The translations under genes were made by a program, and so were the position numbers. DNA of 64,000 nt, taken from positions 7,316,001-7,380,000 of the forward strand of contig JAFFSR010000251.1 in assembly GCA_017163975.1 (NCBI GenBank). The letters run 5' to 3'. The stretch is from Anastatus disparis. Its lineage: Eukaryota; Arthropoda; Insecta; Hymenoptera; Eupelmidae. Under the pieces are notes generated by a model that was not told the DNA's origin, ran no database searches, and was given only the letters and a program-made list of their open reading frames with translations. Position 1 is the stretch's first letter, and each line of letters begins with the position of its first letter. Positions 27,212 through 40,800 of this stretch are shown here, in pieces.

Positions 27212-27851
27212 GTTTCTCAACAACGTAAAGTAGAAAGCGTTTCGTCTTTATTACAGCAGAATAACTAGGCAAGACTTTGCAAATAATAACAAGTCAGCAA
27301 GTTTATTATCTCTCTTTTCTCTGTCTCCCTCTCTCTCTCTGGCTTGCATTTGCTCTCTTTCGCGAAAAGTATACGACATTCTCGCACATTTTCAAATTAG
27401 TATATTCTCTCTTTTCCTCTCTCTCTCTTCTTCTCTTTCTCTAATGCAACGCTGCGAAAGTCGCGCGAAATGAGATGGAGAGAATATAAGCTTCTCGTAT
27501 ATGCAAGTACCATTTTCTTTATACATATATATAAACGAAAAAAAAACCTTATAGCATACATACATAATCTACCCCAAGGACTGGTAAAATAAAAACAAAA
27601 GAAAAAAAAGAACTGAAGAATGTACACGAATTGTCGTGCTTATACACTATCTACCTCTTCTTTTTTATACTCATTTAAGTAGAAAAAGAAAATGATTGAA
27701 AAAAGAAACAAAACAAAAAAAATTGGAAAGAGGAATAGCTAAGACAAAAGACATTGCGATATAGTGTTGGAAAGAAAAAAAGAAACTATAGCATTTTTCA
27801 CACTTTTAACGGTCAACTCTTCTTTTTTTTCTACCTTCAAGCCCTTTTCGC

Positions 27852-27871
27852 ACAAGCAAGCAAGCAAGCAC
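27852..27871 (+). repeat. (CAAG)n tetranucleotide repeat
   Basis: CAAG is repeated about four times after CGCA. Confidence 0.88.
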
Positions 27872-28156
27872 GAAAAGCTAGAAAAGGGAAAGAGAAGAGA
27901 GGAAAGGTGTACGAGGTAGGGGGTGTTATATACCTTCTTCCTCCCTTCGACTCCCTTTCTCTCTCTTTCTCCAAAACGAGGAAAGTTTCTCTTGGAACGG
28001 GTACAACGCGCAGGCTGTAGAACTTTTGGGATTTACAACTCTACGGAATTTCCAACTAGTAGCTCTTAACGAAAGTCCGTAAAATAACGAGAGATTCTGC
28101 GTCCTCGTATTCTTCTATAAACTATATATGTACATTGAATCAAGAAAAGAGGACGA

Positions 28157-28164
<8 letters not shown>

Positions 28165-28190
<26 letters not shown>
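28165..28190 (+). repeat. (AT)n microsatellite
   Basis: About 13 AT units after a 9-10 nt A run. Confidence 0.95.
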
Positions 28191-28195
<5 letters not shown>

Positions 28196-29125
28196 GAAAG
28201 ATAAGGAAACGTTTTGTTGTCGCATTGCATTGAAGAGTCCGGTATGCTGTGTGTCTCTTTTTAAGAAAATTCTTGGTGTAGATGTACCTGAATCGGTGTT
28301 ACTACTAGAGCTTCTTTAGTAGGATTGTATCGTCTTCTGAGATATTCTCTTTCTTTTTACCCTTACTATCTTAAATTCTGTCTTTCTCTCTCCCTCTATC
28401 CATATATATCTATAGGGGCAAGCATTGGTATATAGGCGATGTTTCGTATATACATGCGAGTACACTAGATTCTATAAATGCTGGTCACGTACAGACAGCT
28501 TTCTCTCTCTCTCTTTTCTTAAAAAGGAGTATAGAAGGCAGATACCGTTGGATGTAAAAATGAAAAAAAAAATAGAAGAAGAAGAAATAGGAAAGAGGAG
28601 AAAAAGATAAAACTAAAGAGTGCGAAAAGGAGGGGACGAATGAAATAAAATAGTAAAGAATAGAGGATACCAAATGCGTAGGAGTTTCAAAAAGAAAAAG
28701 AAAGAGATGCAGAGGAAAAGAACACAATAGTTGAAGTAGAAAGGAACCAATGAAAAGCAAGAAATAAAAATAAAATAACAAAACGTACAAGAGAAAAGAG
28801 ATAAAGAGAAAGAGATAAAAGAAAAACGTATTGTGAATAAAGAAAAAGACAGTATATAGATCGAATTGTAGATTAGATAAAAAAAAGAAAAAGTATATGA
28901 AAATTAAGATATAAATAAGTATGAAAATGAGTTTAGTGAGAAAAAGTAGAACAAATTTTTTTTTTTCAATCATTGAGAGATACGCTACTGTGAAAAAGTA
29001 AAACATCAGTTACACAAATGCATAAAATAAAAAGGAAAAGCTCTTTTATATTTGAATTAAAAGCTTCTATAGCCTTCAGAAAGTTTTACAAAATCCAAAA
29101 GTTGACTCGCTTCTCTTTATTCGAG

Positions 29126-29148
29126 ATATATATATATATATATATATA
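29126..29148 (+). repeat. (AT)n microsatellite
   Basis: About 11 AT units. Confidence 0.93.
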
Positions 29149-32100
29149 AACCTATAGTACTTCATAGCCAGAAACTAACATTATAACCTGAATAAAATGC
29201 AGAATTCAAATCCCTTTAACCAACTAAGCATTGCTAGCAGAACGTCTCCCTGATATATTTAACGAAACATAAAGAAAGAAAAAGGAAGTTATATATAAGT
29301 ACAATTTTCTCTTTGACCGTTTAATTCAAGCGCGTATATAATAAAAAGACCAAAAAAAGAGAAAAGGCCTCAAGGTCTTTTTGAAATAGATTTTCAAGCT
29401 TTTCTACTTCGGCATTCTTTTTTTTTCTCTTTCTTTTTTTTCTGCAGAGATATTTCAATAATCTCCGTGAAAAAGTCGAATGAGAGGGTAAAGCATTTAT
29501 AAGGTCGTTATGAACTTGTTATACAGAAGTATATAAAAGCTCGCGCATCAGAGATTTCGTACAGATATTTTCACGGCCCAGATAATATATATATACATGT
29601 ACATGGAATCTGTATTTTTTTATAAAGAATTTGATAAATAAGTGATAATGTTGAGATCATTGCTTGAATTGCATGTTATTTGCTGATGTAATGACTTTTC
29701 GTCTTTCTCTCTTTAACTAATTTTTTTCATTGCATGGAGAATTTTCTAATTAAATTGTATCCACCAACATAACTGAAATTTCATTGAATTCAAGAATATT
29801 TTTGTTTGAATAGTATTTTAATAAACAAACAAAATGTTTTCGTTTTACTTTTATTAAAGCTATTGTTTATTTATAATTTTCGTTCCCACTAGTAACTATA
29901 TATTTAAAATAAAATTTTTAAAATAATCGCAAAAAATATTTCGAAATTCATGAATGCTATTGTTATACTTATATTGCTTAAGAGAAATAAAGAATCTCAT
30001 CAACGATTAAAAATTTCTTCTAACAAGGACGTTTAATATTTCAAATGGAAATTTGTCAGAATCCGAAAACTCTGGATACATTTAATACGATAGTATATAT
30101 CAAAGTCTTTTTTGAGATTTTTCACGAACAGACAGATAAATATAAATATTTCATGTCCTCTTCTATAATCAAAAAAACACGGCGTATTCCAAGCGTTATG
30201 CTGTATACAGCTTTTGATGCTAACGGTCATTAGTTCAACGTCACCGAGTTAAAAAAAAAGGAGTAAGAGTTTTTAGTTTCGTTGGCTAGAATTACAACTT
30301 TGTTGAGTTTTTTTTCCTCTTTTTGATTGTTATACCCTTTTTACGTGTCATCTCTTGGGAACAGAAAACATGCGCTTACTCTTATACTTTTTTTTCCTTT
30401 TCATGAAATCTCGACTCGACCAAAATATAGTAAAATTAAAAGCTTTATATTGAAATATTGATTTGAAATACAAAAAAAAATATAATTTAAAAGCAAAAAG
30501 AAATACACGACCATTGAAATATAAAATGTAATTTTTTGTTTGTATGAAACAGATATTGCTTGAATATCTTACACAGAGTACAATAATATTTTTATTTAAA
30601 AATAACCTTGCGTTTATCTGCAGGTTTAATAAAATTTTTAAATAAACTAAAATTAACAACTTTTTAAAAATGATGTTGAAAAAAGGGAAGAAAGAAAGAA
30701 AATAAAGGACACACAAAAGAGGATATATGATACAAGCGTATGCTTGTTAAATTTGAATTGCACGTAATCAAATATCAATAAAAAGCGTATATACAAGCCA
30801 CAATACGATGCGTTTGTCCACTTTGCTCGTAGCTTTCGGACTTGCTTGCCAACTGGACCTAAAATTATTTGATATATTCGATTTCATTTCATTTTAGCAA
30901 CGTCAATTTTATAGATTTCATAATTTCATCTCTCGTTATTTGTCGTGATATAATATTAGTTATAGCATGTGTATATGCGTGTGTGTGTGTTTTAGGAAAT
31001 TTCATATTTGATGATATTAACATTATTCTTTTCTTTCTTTTTTCTCATGAAAAAGAGAATCTAGTAATAATAGCTATTTACTACAGCCGTTTACAAGGTC
31101 TACATCACGTTTAAAACTTCCATATATTCTCTCTACTGTTTGTGAGCTATCCCTTTTCCTTTTTTTTTGATAGCAAAAACTTTGCAGGTCAGTATTATCA
31201 ATGAAAAAAAATTTTTTTTTTTGGATCCCCCTCTAATGTACATACGCACGCACGTAGAAAAAAAATGAGCTAATCTATTACTCAACCTCGAATGAAATTA
31301 GATTCTTGACTATGGTAGACTTATACAGACCAATGACTTCCCGGATATATTTCTTCTTTTTGCTGATTTATCAGTTAGGAAGAAACAACGCGACTATGAC
31401 GAGGAACGTTTTGTTCCTGTACCGTCACTTACAAAGGAATCTTCTTTCCTTGATTTTTGCTTCCTTAATGCTTTTTTGTTATTTTTTCACTTTATTTCTA
31501 GTTCTGTAAATCTTTAATCATGCGAACTGTTAAGCATTGCTACAATCATGACTTATACGTTTATAACTTTCACTCATTTTAGACATAAATATAAGAAAAT
31601 TACAAGGGACTACTTTAATAAAAAGAAATTGAAATGAAAATAGAATAGCTCTATGAAATCTTATTAATAGTAACAAAATTTAATCTATTTATAATAATAT
31701 AGAAAATGAATAGATCAATCTTCTTCTTGTTACATAATCTTGTATCTATCTCAAAGACTACATTGCCGATCCTTAATTTATATTTTACTTCAATAATCTA
31801 TTAATTCAAAAATATCTTACCCATTTCAAAAGTCACTATATTTTTCAATAAGCTTATAATCAAATATTTTTATCGGAAGTTATATTTAAACATCAAGGTA
31901 ATAACGTATTTGTATTATACGATAAAGCAAACTATACTTACTTTATTACAAGGGTCTTTTATTGATGCTTATGGTTTAATTATCAAGACCTGTCAATAAG
32001 TACATTGTAAATTTATTAAATATTAATTAAGCCCATTAATAGTATTACGTTCTCAATGAAAATTTGAACAATGGCATCGTTATGTAGCGCATTGTAAATA

Positions 32101-32169
32101 ATAAATTCTAATTGTTAATCTGTAAAATAATTATCTTAAAAGCTAAAATGCGCACAATACGTATGGTAT
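29149..32169. other. Gene-free AT-rich stretch
   Basis: A short ATG frame at 30045-30233 (+) overlaps an open - strand frame; neither resembles a known protein. No repeats beyond short T/A runs and a GT run near 30980. Confidence 0.55.
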
Positions 32170-32250
32170 TACATATTTTTATGAATATTACGTATTATAT
32201 TATATTATACATATTTTTCGTGTAATATTACATATTACATTTTTTTATTA
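32170..32250 (+). repeat. Degenerate two-unit AT-rich tandem repeat
   Basis: TTACATATTTTTATGAATAT and TACATATTTTTCGTGTAATA begin two units about 41 bp apart, each followed by TTACGTATT/TTACATATT. Confidence 0.5.
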
Positions 32251-32462
32251 TGGCTTTTTTGACGGGTATTCAAATGTCAATGTAAAAATAATATTACATG
32301 TATACTTTGTTGTTAAACACAATCCATTGCACTTTTTCAAAACCTTCAATTTTTAATGAAAAATGAGAAAACGAAAAATGGATACATTTAGTTACATTTA
32401 AACATATTTAATATTCACGATAATAATTTGCAGTTCATATTCACACGCTATATAACTAACTC

Positions 32463-32560
32463 TGTTACAACTCAAATAAAAATTCAATTATTTTGTTACA
32501 ACTGGAATAATAACTTAATCAACATTTGTTACTGCTCAAATAAAATTAAATTAATATTTT
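32463..32560 (+). repeat. Degenerate ~32-bp tandem repeat, three units
   Basis: TGTTACAACTCAAATAAAAA (32463), TGTTACAACTGGAATAATAA (32494) and TGTTACTGCTCAAATAAAAT (32527) are consecutive variants at 31- and 33-bp spacing. Confidence 0.65.
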
Positions 32561-32911
32561 AAACTAATTTCATTATTACATGTAGATGTACCAAATAACA
32601 ATATCAAATCAATTTTAACTAGTTCATTAATTAAACGAAAATAAAAAACTAAAACTCAACTATAATATAGAAAAAATGTTGTCTTAATTACACAAATCAA
32701 ATCTCGAATACAGATCAGTAATTCCATTGAACCTTCATAACGAACGATAATTATTGCAAAGCCAATTATTTCCTTTGTTTACAAAATCTCGGTAAAGACG
32801 TTAGTGGTTGAGATGTGTGTGTATATATATATACTCATCCCTTTAGAAGGAATTCCTAGCAAACGATAACCTCAGAAATTAACACTGGACTGTTGATGTG
32901 ATATTGATCTA

Positions 32912-32917
<6 letters not shown>

Positions 32918-32979
<62 letters not shown>
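32918..32979 (+). repeat. (CT)n microsatellite, about 30 units
   Basis: The longest pure dinucleotide tract in the window. It is followed within ~60 bp by GA-rich sequence (33045-33100), so the two can pair; GAGA-type tracts often mark open chromatin in insects, but that is inference. Confidence 0.95.
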
Positions 32980-32985
<6 letters not shown>

Positions 32986-35900
32986 TCTGTAAATTGCATA
33001 GCCAAGAGAATCTATTTGCGGCCATCTAACTCAGCGAAGAATAAGAGAGACATAGAAGAGAAAGAGAAAGAGCGATGCTAAGAGATAGAAAGAGAAAGAG
33101 TTACTTACTGAGTGAGTGAAGTGAATAGGGTTTCAGAATAATACAATATATACATGCAAGAAAGGGTTAAAAGCCTCAAAGCTTCTCATTTATGTTTATA
33201 CATGTGTGAGTGTATGTACGTGTTTCTGTGTGCACATATGCACATTGAAAACATTGCAGAAACTAACAAACGTTCTTGTTTTTATATGTCTCTATCGTTT
33301 GACCTCTCATGTGTTCATTATTAATACTTCAATTACTGTACTTCAATGCTTTAATGATGTTATTGTTTAACTTGTAAACGTTTAGTTTCATATAACGTAC
33401 ATATATAAATTGAATATTTGCAAATTTCACGTGCGAGCAAACGTCTTTATTGTATGATTATTTTTGACTATTTCGAAAATTTGAATTAATGACATTATAC
33501 GCTGAAATGAAAACAGTTGTATTTTGCATGAAAATATACCAACATTTTACAGTGGAATCTGAAATTTAGAAAGCAAAAACGGATTTTTTTTCACGTAAAA
33601 ATAGTTTACGTAATCTAATTTGTGAACTGCAAAATTTTGACTGTATAAATATAGCTGAATTTATATTCAGTTACAAAAAAATAAAGAAAATCAACCAATA
33701 AATTGACATATTTTGAGTTATTTAAATTGAAACTAATATCATGAATTTTATAAGACACTTCGTTAAATTATACTACTAACAAAAATGTTCTTCTTGTTAA
33801 ATGAAAAAACTTTTGGAAAAATTTGCTATTTTATCAAAAAAAGCTTGTTTTACGTAATTTAAATAGGCGTTTTCTCGCAGCACGTTTCATTAATAAAATA
33901 AAGTATGCACCTGATTCGTTGATTCATTTAAAATTTTAACCTTATTTTGTTACTTTGACCTGAGCAACTTCCTTCCATTCTCTCTTTATACTTTTATTAT
34001 AGTCTTACTTTTAGATTCGTGAATCTATATATACAGGAAATCGAAACTTTTCCGTTTTCCATCAATATCCTATTGTAAATCAAGCTTAGCAAACTCTCTG
34101 CACAAACAAATCATACAATCTCATTACTCATGCACTTTGCAATCTATATAAACATTTATATAATTATTATTAAAATTCAAATAAGTTATAATGCGTTATT
34201 ATATTTAATAATTTATAAATAATTCAAAATATATAAATCATTTTGGCCATTTATATTATATTTATTGTTACTGCATACGATTAATTTATGAAACTACGAT
34301 ATATTTGACATTCAATGTCGACACGTTTGCTAATTAGATACTATGTGGCATAGAATCCGAAATTCAAGTTAGCTTCCTAAAATCGTTAGTATTGCAAACT
34401 ATGAGGGGTAAAGGGGTGAACATAATTTAATATTCTGTACTCGCTTTACATACACTTCTATGCATAGATATATACATACACACTTATATATATGTATTTG
34501 AATTATCGAGTATGTCAGTAGATATAGGATACATAGTACGGTAAAGTATACGCGGTATATTTAGGTAAAATGTTTCCGAGTATTAACATTTTCTTTACTC
34601 TGTCGAGAAATTTCATAAGTCATTTAACAAGCTTTCCACAGGTATGCTTATTAATTTTTTTTTATATAAATTAATATCAAGCGAGCCTGAATAGTGCTTC
34701 TTTTTCTTCTCTTTATTTCTATCTGCTTGCATTTATTTTAGGAATTTAGTATGAAATAAATTCATTACGCTACGGTTATTGGATTATTTTCACGCAGTTA
34801 AAAAACTATAATTTTTAATAACTAATTAAAATATTTTAATTATGCAGTTCAACGTATTTGATTATAAGTTATAATATTAAGATGTCTTTAACAACTTTTC
34901 ATAAAAAATAGGACATTTAGTAAAAAAATATCAAGAAAAGTATAAGGTACTAGTGTTTCTGAGCCATTTTAAAAATATAAAGTCACCGACCAAATCGAAA
35001 AAAAAATGTGATATAAATTTTAAAACAGAATCTGGAATTTTACGGCAAAAATAGCATTTATGTTTATAACTTGGTAATAAAATTATAGTTTTTTATGAAC
35101 TAAAAATGAAATTATTGATTTTTTGAGATAAATTTAAAAATTAATCGAAAATATGCCATGTCATCGATGAAATGAAAAAATTATTAAAAAAATTTATTGA
35201 AATTGATAAGATTAGAACGCTAACAGAAGTAAATTGCAGATATTTTTTGTGAAATAATAAAAAAATGGTCATTGATTATAAACATTTTTTATAAAAATCA
35301 TATAAAAAAAAACTTTTGTTTTTTTTAATGAAATCCCCGCTTGATACAGCACTTGATATTAGATGTACAAATAAATAATTTTTTTAATATTCTTTAGTAA
35401 CTACTTAAGATTTTTACGTGCTAAAATATTATCCTCATCAATTCTAGTTAGAAGTATAAAAATTTAAACTGATTCTCTTATTCAATCGTACTTAAAACGT
35501 ATTTTTTCTTATAAAAATCGTAATAATTGAAAACTGTTGAAGCAAAAAGGAAGAAAAAAATGTAGAAAAAAAATGTGGTATGAGCACTATAACTTTTTCT
35601 TTGCATGCACTGCGCGCTCACGTACGATAGTGAATAGGAGGGTTTTACACTTTAGCTCTAGAAAGTCCTGTGGGTGAAACGCGTGCGGCCGTAGGTTTTG
35701 AATGCAGTGCACGGGATGCTTGAAAAGGAAATGGACCGCCATTCCTTTCATTCTGAACTAAAAGGAAAATTACTCTTGGTAGTTTAGACCAATTTTGTGT
35801 GTCAAAAAATATGTAGTTATCGCCCTTTACTTTTTTTTCTTTTATTTTAAAATTTTTTATTTTCTATTTTTTTACTTTTATTTAATTACACAATAATTAG

Positions 35901-37471
35901 TATTTTATTTAGCCCACGTGGGATATTAAATAATAAAACGGAGTATTATTTTATTGAAAAATGTATAACAATAGAAAGTCTTTTTTCTGTAATTATGAAG
36001 CTTTATAAATTAAATGTTTGATTCATAAAAAAAGTTTGTATTTATATTTAATTCAATACGATTATAAAAAAAATCGTATTGTTGAATAAAAAATCTGATA
36101 TTTCGACTCGAATAAAAGTTTACATACCATTCTTTAAATCTGTATAAATCCTAAAAGTTTTTCAACTGAAAGCTGTTTGCCAAACATTCATAGAAAAACG
36201 TCAATCTGAGGTTAGCTTTATATCTCGCAGAATATACAGAAAAATCATCGTGCTAATCCGATAAAAAAATGTTCATCCATTTATATTTTATATATTCTTA
36301 GCTTGTCATTCAAAAAATACTCGAAAAATAAGTTCAACAATGATTCTGCAGTAGAAGTAAACAAAAGAGAGAAAAATTTTTATAAACAATGTGAGAAAAT
36401 GAATATAAGAGAAAAGAAATCAGCGAAAAACCTTGATGTATTTTTGAAGCTTTTCGTACAAACACAAACGTGTGCATTTGTACACGTACAGCTTTTATCC
36501 GCTCGATCGTTTCGCATCACGTACTGCTCCACTTCTATAACCCTATTTGTTGCACACAGACACATATAAATACAAATCCTTTCATATATGCATGTATATA
36601 AAACTGTATATGTGTATTTGTCTTTTGTTAGTGGTCCAAAAGAGAGAAAACGTTTACGATTCTGACTGTTGTTGACTTGACCACGTGTAATAACAAAAGC
36701 ATCACGGGTACAAGTAGTCCACAGCACTCTCGACTTTAAATTTTTGGCAGTGTACTTGTTCTACAAGGATTAGCTGTTTTTAATTCTCTCTCTCTCCCTC
36801 TCTGTCCCTCTTTCCTTTTTCTTTCTCCATTTTACTTCGTTTGCAGTTATGTGCATAATAATAACGAGCAAGAGAAAATAATTTCGTGAAATTTTCGAGT
36901 TTCGTATGTATATAAAATAGGGTGTTTGCGTGTTCAATTTAAATACAAACTCACATACACACAAGTATACGTTCTTTTCATGGGATAAACGTTTTGGAAA
37001 ACGATAATAAGTACCTACCTGTAAAACTCAAGAAACGAGATGTTGTTTTCTTTTTTTTTTATTTTTACCTTCTTGTCTGCGGGAATGTTTGATATAATAA
37101 GCCTTAATTTATTTTAGCAGTATTGAAAAAATCTCACTATTTTCTGCCGCTTTTCTTTTTCAATAATAACCGTTCGGAGATAATTACATTATTTACACAA
37201 ACGAATGTTATTTCTAATAATAACGAAAGTTCCAAATCGAAGTAAAAGAAAACAGCGTGAATACGAGTAATTGTTTTTTAAATACATATAAGTGATTGCA
37301 ATCAACCTTTGTATCTATTTATTTATTCATTTCACCAGAGTCGTTCGTAATAATACAGGTAGTGGAGACATTTAGATATAGAGGTAATAATAGTTACCTT
37401 TGAATCTTAAACTAATTACTAAATTAACTTGCTATTAACCTGATTATTCCAAGATTGGTTGGATCCAGCTG
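32980..37471. other. Gene-free stretch with a mixed-composition pocket at 35.6 kb
   Basis: 35600-35760 is noticeably richer in G+C and CpG than its surroundings (CACTGCGCGCTCACGTACG, GAAACGCGTGCGGCCG) and has no open frame. The frames at 36303-36727 overlap on both strands and show no domain. Confidence 0.5.
36051..36087. other. Short imperfect hairpin
   Basis: ATTCAATACGAT (36051-36062) pairs with ATCGTATTGTTGAAT (36073-36087) with a 3-nt bulge, around an A-rich 10-nt loop. An intrinsic stem in AT-rich DNA; no function inferred. Confidence 0.5.
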
Positions 37472-37800
37472 CTAAAACCTAACCATTATGTCACAAATAT
37501 AAAGTTTTAGAACATTAGTATTTATGCATTTCTTTTTTTTTTTTGTCATATCTAATTTTTTAAGATTCAGATTAGATTTAGGAAGACTTTGAATCACATT
37601 ACTAAAATTATTTTTATCATTATTATTTCGAAGGCTCGAATATCTTATTATGCTATAGAAAAATGCGTAGTATATAATTTTAAGTATATCAGTTTGCATG
37701 TATTTAGGTAATATAATATATTTAATTTTCTTTATTAGATATTCAGTATGTTTATCCCATCTTAATTTATAATTCATAATAATCTCCAGGAATATGCAAT
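37472..37800 (-). pseudogene. Non-LTR retrotransposon reverse transcriptase fragment (decayed)
   Basis: On the - strand the frame reads EYCIFLEIIMNYKLRWDKH and continues EYLIKKIKYIILPKYMQTD, then ILKIIYYAFFYSIIRYSS. This fits the end of the reverse transcriptase domain of jockey/CR1-like LINEs: a YLG(I/V)-like segment (here FLE), a K/R-W-D-x-H motif, K-K repeats, and an L-K-x-I-Y-Y-A...S-I-I-x-Y helix. After RYSS the similarity fades and a stop follows. The upstream stop (TAG) and absence of the catalytic YxDD part make it a fragment of roughly 330 bp. The family assignment is by pattern only. Confidence 0.6.
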
Positions 37801-40800
37801 ATTCTACTCTGTTTAATTTATATCTGTCTATGTATATAAAAATCTATTTTGTGATGCTTTTACTTTCTATTTTTATGCGAAATCGTGTGCGTTTAACATT
37901 GCAAACCTAAAGATGAAAATTTCCTCTCTATTCCGAGATATATTTAAGTAAATAAGCATGGCTGAAGCATCAACCAAGAGTTAAATATCTAGGTCAAGCT
38001 TTTGCTCTCTTTCTTGCCCCTCCTTAAAAAAAAGAAGAAGGAGAAAAAAAGGATAAAGAGAAAATTCACAAAAAATGAAAATGTTTTTACGTGTGTTATT
38101 ATTTTTCTTTTTATTTATATTTCTGTTTTTCTTCATTCAGTTTTTTTTTTCTTATGTAGTTTGCTTAAACTTAAGATTATGTTTATTATGCGTGGGAGAA
38201 GTGAAATTCTCTTTTTTACTTAGCTTTTTTATTTTTTTTTATTTTACCCAAATATAAGACAAGTTTATCGTAGGATATTATCGCAAAAGTTTTTTCATTT
38301 ACATTTTAATAGATGAAGCCGACAACTAAAACGTTTTTACCTTTTATTCTTTTGTTTTTTTCTGTTGTTTTTTATGAATAGTTATATAAACGTCGGGTCG
38401 TAGAAACAGTTTTTATTCGTGAATTGTCTTTGGATTATGTGATAACGTTTAATCAAAATAAGATTATGATATAAGTAATTTTATAACTTTTCTTAAGTGC
38501 CAAGTCTTATACTAAACTTCATTATAAGCTGACTCTCGAATTATTCTTACATAAAAAAATATTGATTATTCTATAATAAAATAAATATAAGTTAATGTAA
38601 TAAAATAAAAAGATTGATATAAATAATAGATTTTAATAAACTGATAAAACGGATGACCGTATATTTTTTACTCTCATGCAAGATTCAATTGTTGTAATTT
38701 AGTTTTTTTCCGATTTTCTGTATAATTTAATTATTTTTGGATTAAATAGAAATGGAACACATAGAATTTTTATGAATTCTTCTATTAAATATTATAAATA
38801 TAGATTGATTTTTAAATTATTTAAATAAAATTGCACTTTGTAAAAAAGTAATACGATATTTTTGTAAAATTTTGTATGTCAATTTTTTTTTATTATATCA
38901 ATGTATATTTATTCCTGCTGTATACAAAAATAATATAGCATGAAAAAATAGCTGAAAATATGAACTTTTAACTATTAAAAAAATTTTTTTTTAATAATTC
39001 AAAAACATAGATGTAATAAAACTAGGTCATACGTGTCGACTATAACTTTAACTCCTTTTTTTAATTATGTCATGAAGCACAGTAACAGATTTTATACAAA
39101 AAAATTCTATATATCTTTCATTTTGAAAGTTTAATACCTGATATATAGTACAAAAAATTGAATTTATAAACAAAAATAACGTAAATAACTGAAACCTTTT
39201 TTCAAAATAAATAGAACAAAATTGTTCAAATAAAAATTCTTTACTATTAAAATATTTGATTTAAAAAGTTAATTTGTAACAAACGTTTATTAACATTATT
39301 ATTTAATCAAAATTTTGAATAAATATTTCATTACATCATCCTACGTTAATTTCAAAATCTCACTGTTCTATAATTGCATATCTACGTAAAACAAACTCTG
39401 CACTTTATTTATAACTATGAAATACCAGAATAATTATTAATTTTTAGCATAGTTCAAATAAACATTTCTAATAAAGCTATCAAAAGCCACATCGATTTCT
39501 CTTAGCATAACAAGCGTTCCTGTATATGTGAAATGCATTACGTCAAAGTAATTAGTCTAAAATTAATCAAAATAAATTGAACCGCAGAAGCATTAGTAAA
39601 AAAAAGAATATGAATATGTATATTTAGGATTTGTTTATTTATCGCTATTACTCTTAGTATACTCAATCACTAATGCCACCCAAAATGTCATTAAGGATAA
39701 CCTCTCGAAGCTTCTAATACATACAATATAACAGACTTACACTCAAAAGCAAAGCCAGTTGAGACCAACGCATTTTCAATTCAATTTATAAAAATTCAAG
39801 TAGTACAAAACGGTATTTGCCACCTTAGAAAAAACCAAAAGCCATTTGTAGAAACATCCAATTTGCAGTAACGTGTTTTACATTAGATATCAGTACTCAA
39901 AGGAGGTACATAATTGTATTTTAAAGACAAACAACATTAATTGCTACGAGACTATGGGGTGTTACACTCGTACACACATAATTATAATTGTATTAAATAT
40001 CGCTAACCAATAGAAATTAATGTTAATACTTACCGCACATATATAATTAAACGTGTTTTTATATTTAAATTAATAATTACAGTAAACATATTTTTATATT
40101 AAAATTTTAAACCTAAGCTTTGTCGAGTATTGGAATGGATTTAAATATTTTTTTCTTTATTCATTCTTTCACATCACAAAAAAAAGTTCTGCTGCAAAAT
40201 ACGGATAAACGAGTACTGAAATCTCATAAAACCAAACTGTACGGAAACTAAAATGATCGAATTTTATTTGCTTTTACTGGCTATTTACAATAGAAAAAAA
40301 TAAAAAACGAGTAAAAACGTGAAATTTTGTTGATTTTTTTTTCTATACTAAAATTCATCAATATTATGCTTACAACTTTGTATGAAAATTTATGAATATT
40401 TATTTCAAACTCGTGCAAAATCGTAAATTTAAACCGATATAGTTTTAAAACTTATACAATAACTCATCAAACATGAAAACGAAAAACTTTGAACGGAATA
40501 AAATTTTATCATAAATATATTTAATTACAAAAATAACATTTCATTAAACTTACTCGTTATATTGAATAAAGATTTCATATTCAATTACACATCACTTATA
40601 AAAACGACAACAAACATTATCTATTTTACATTATTTTAAATATTACTTAGAAAAGAAAAAATGTATCTTTAATAACATAATATAGTTATATTAAAAGAAT
40701 GAATCGATACATACCATTAAAGTTTTCAACGTATGTGGCTTCCGTATGATCTATATTTAAGGCTTAAAATGTCGTTGCCTTTTAAAACTGTTTATCGCTC

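Larger units (their letters stand above)
27181..29010. other. Pyrimidine-rich block followed by a purine-rich block
   Basis: 27181-27440 is CT-rich on +, while 28555-28970 is strongly purine-rich on + (GAAGAAG, GAGGAG, AAAGAAA motifs). The 173-aa - strand frame at 28485-29006 is a composition artefact of the second block. Strand asymmetry could allow triplex or H-DNA structure, or mark regulatory chromatin. Confidence 0.6.

Noticed and set aside
28485..29006. 173-codon - strand frame resembling a multi-pass membrane protein
   Set aside because: Phe/Leu/Tyr/Ser content comes from reading the complement of purine-rich sequence; no signal of selection or splice context.
29652..29662. TGAGATCATTG, like the 5' end of the bantam microRNA
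   Set aside because: Similarity ends after ~10 nt and no pairing arm is visible nearby.
30033..30233. Overlapping ATG frames on both strands
   Set aside because: No homology or splice context; kept only as a remark in the region entry.
36303..36727. Overlapping frames on both strands
   Set aside because: Neither has a domain, and the overlap shows low stop density rather than coding.
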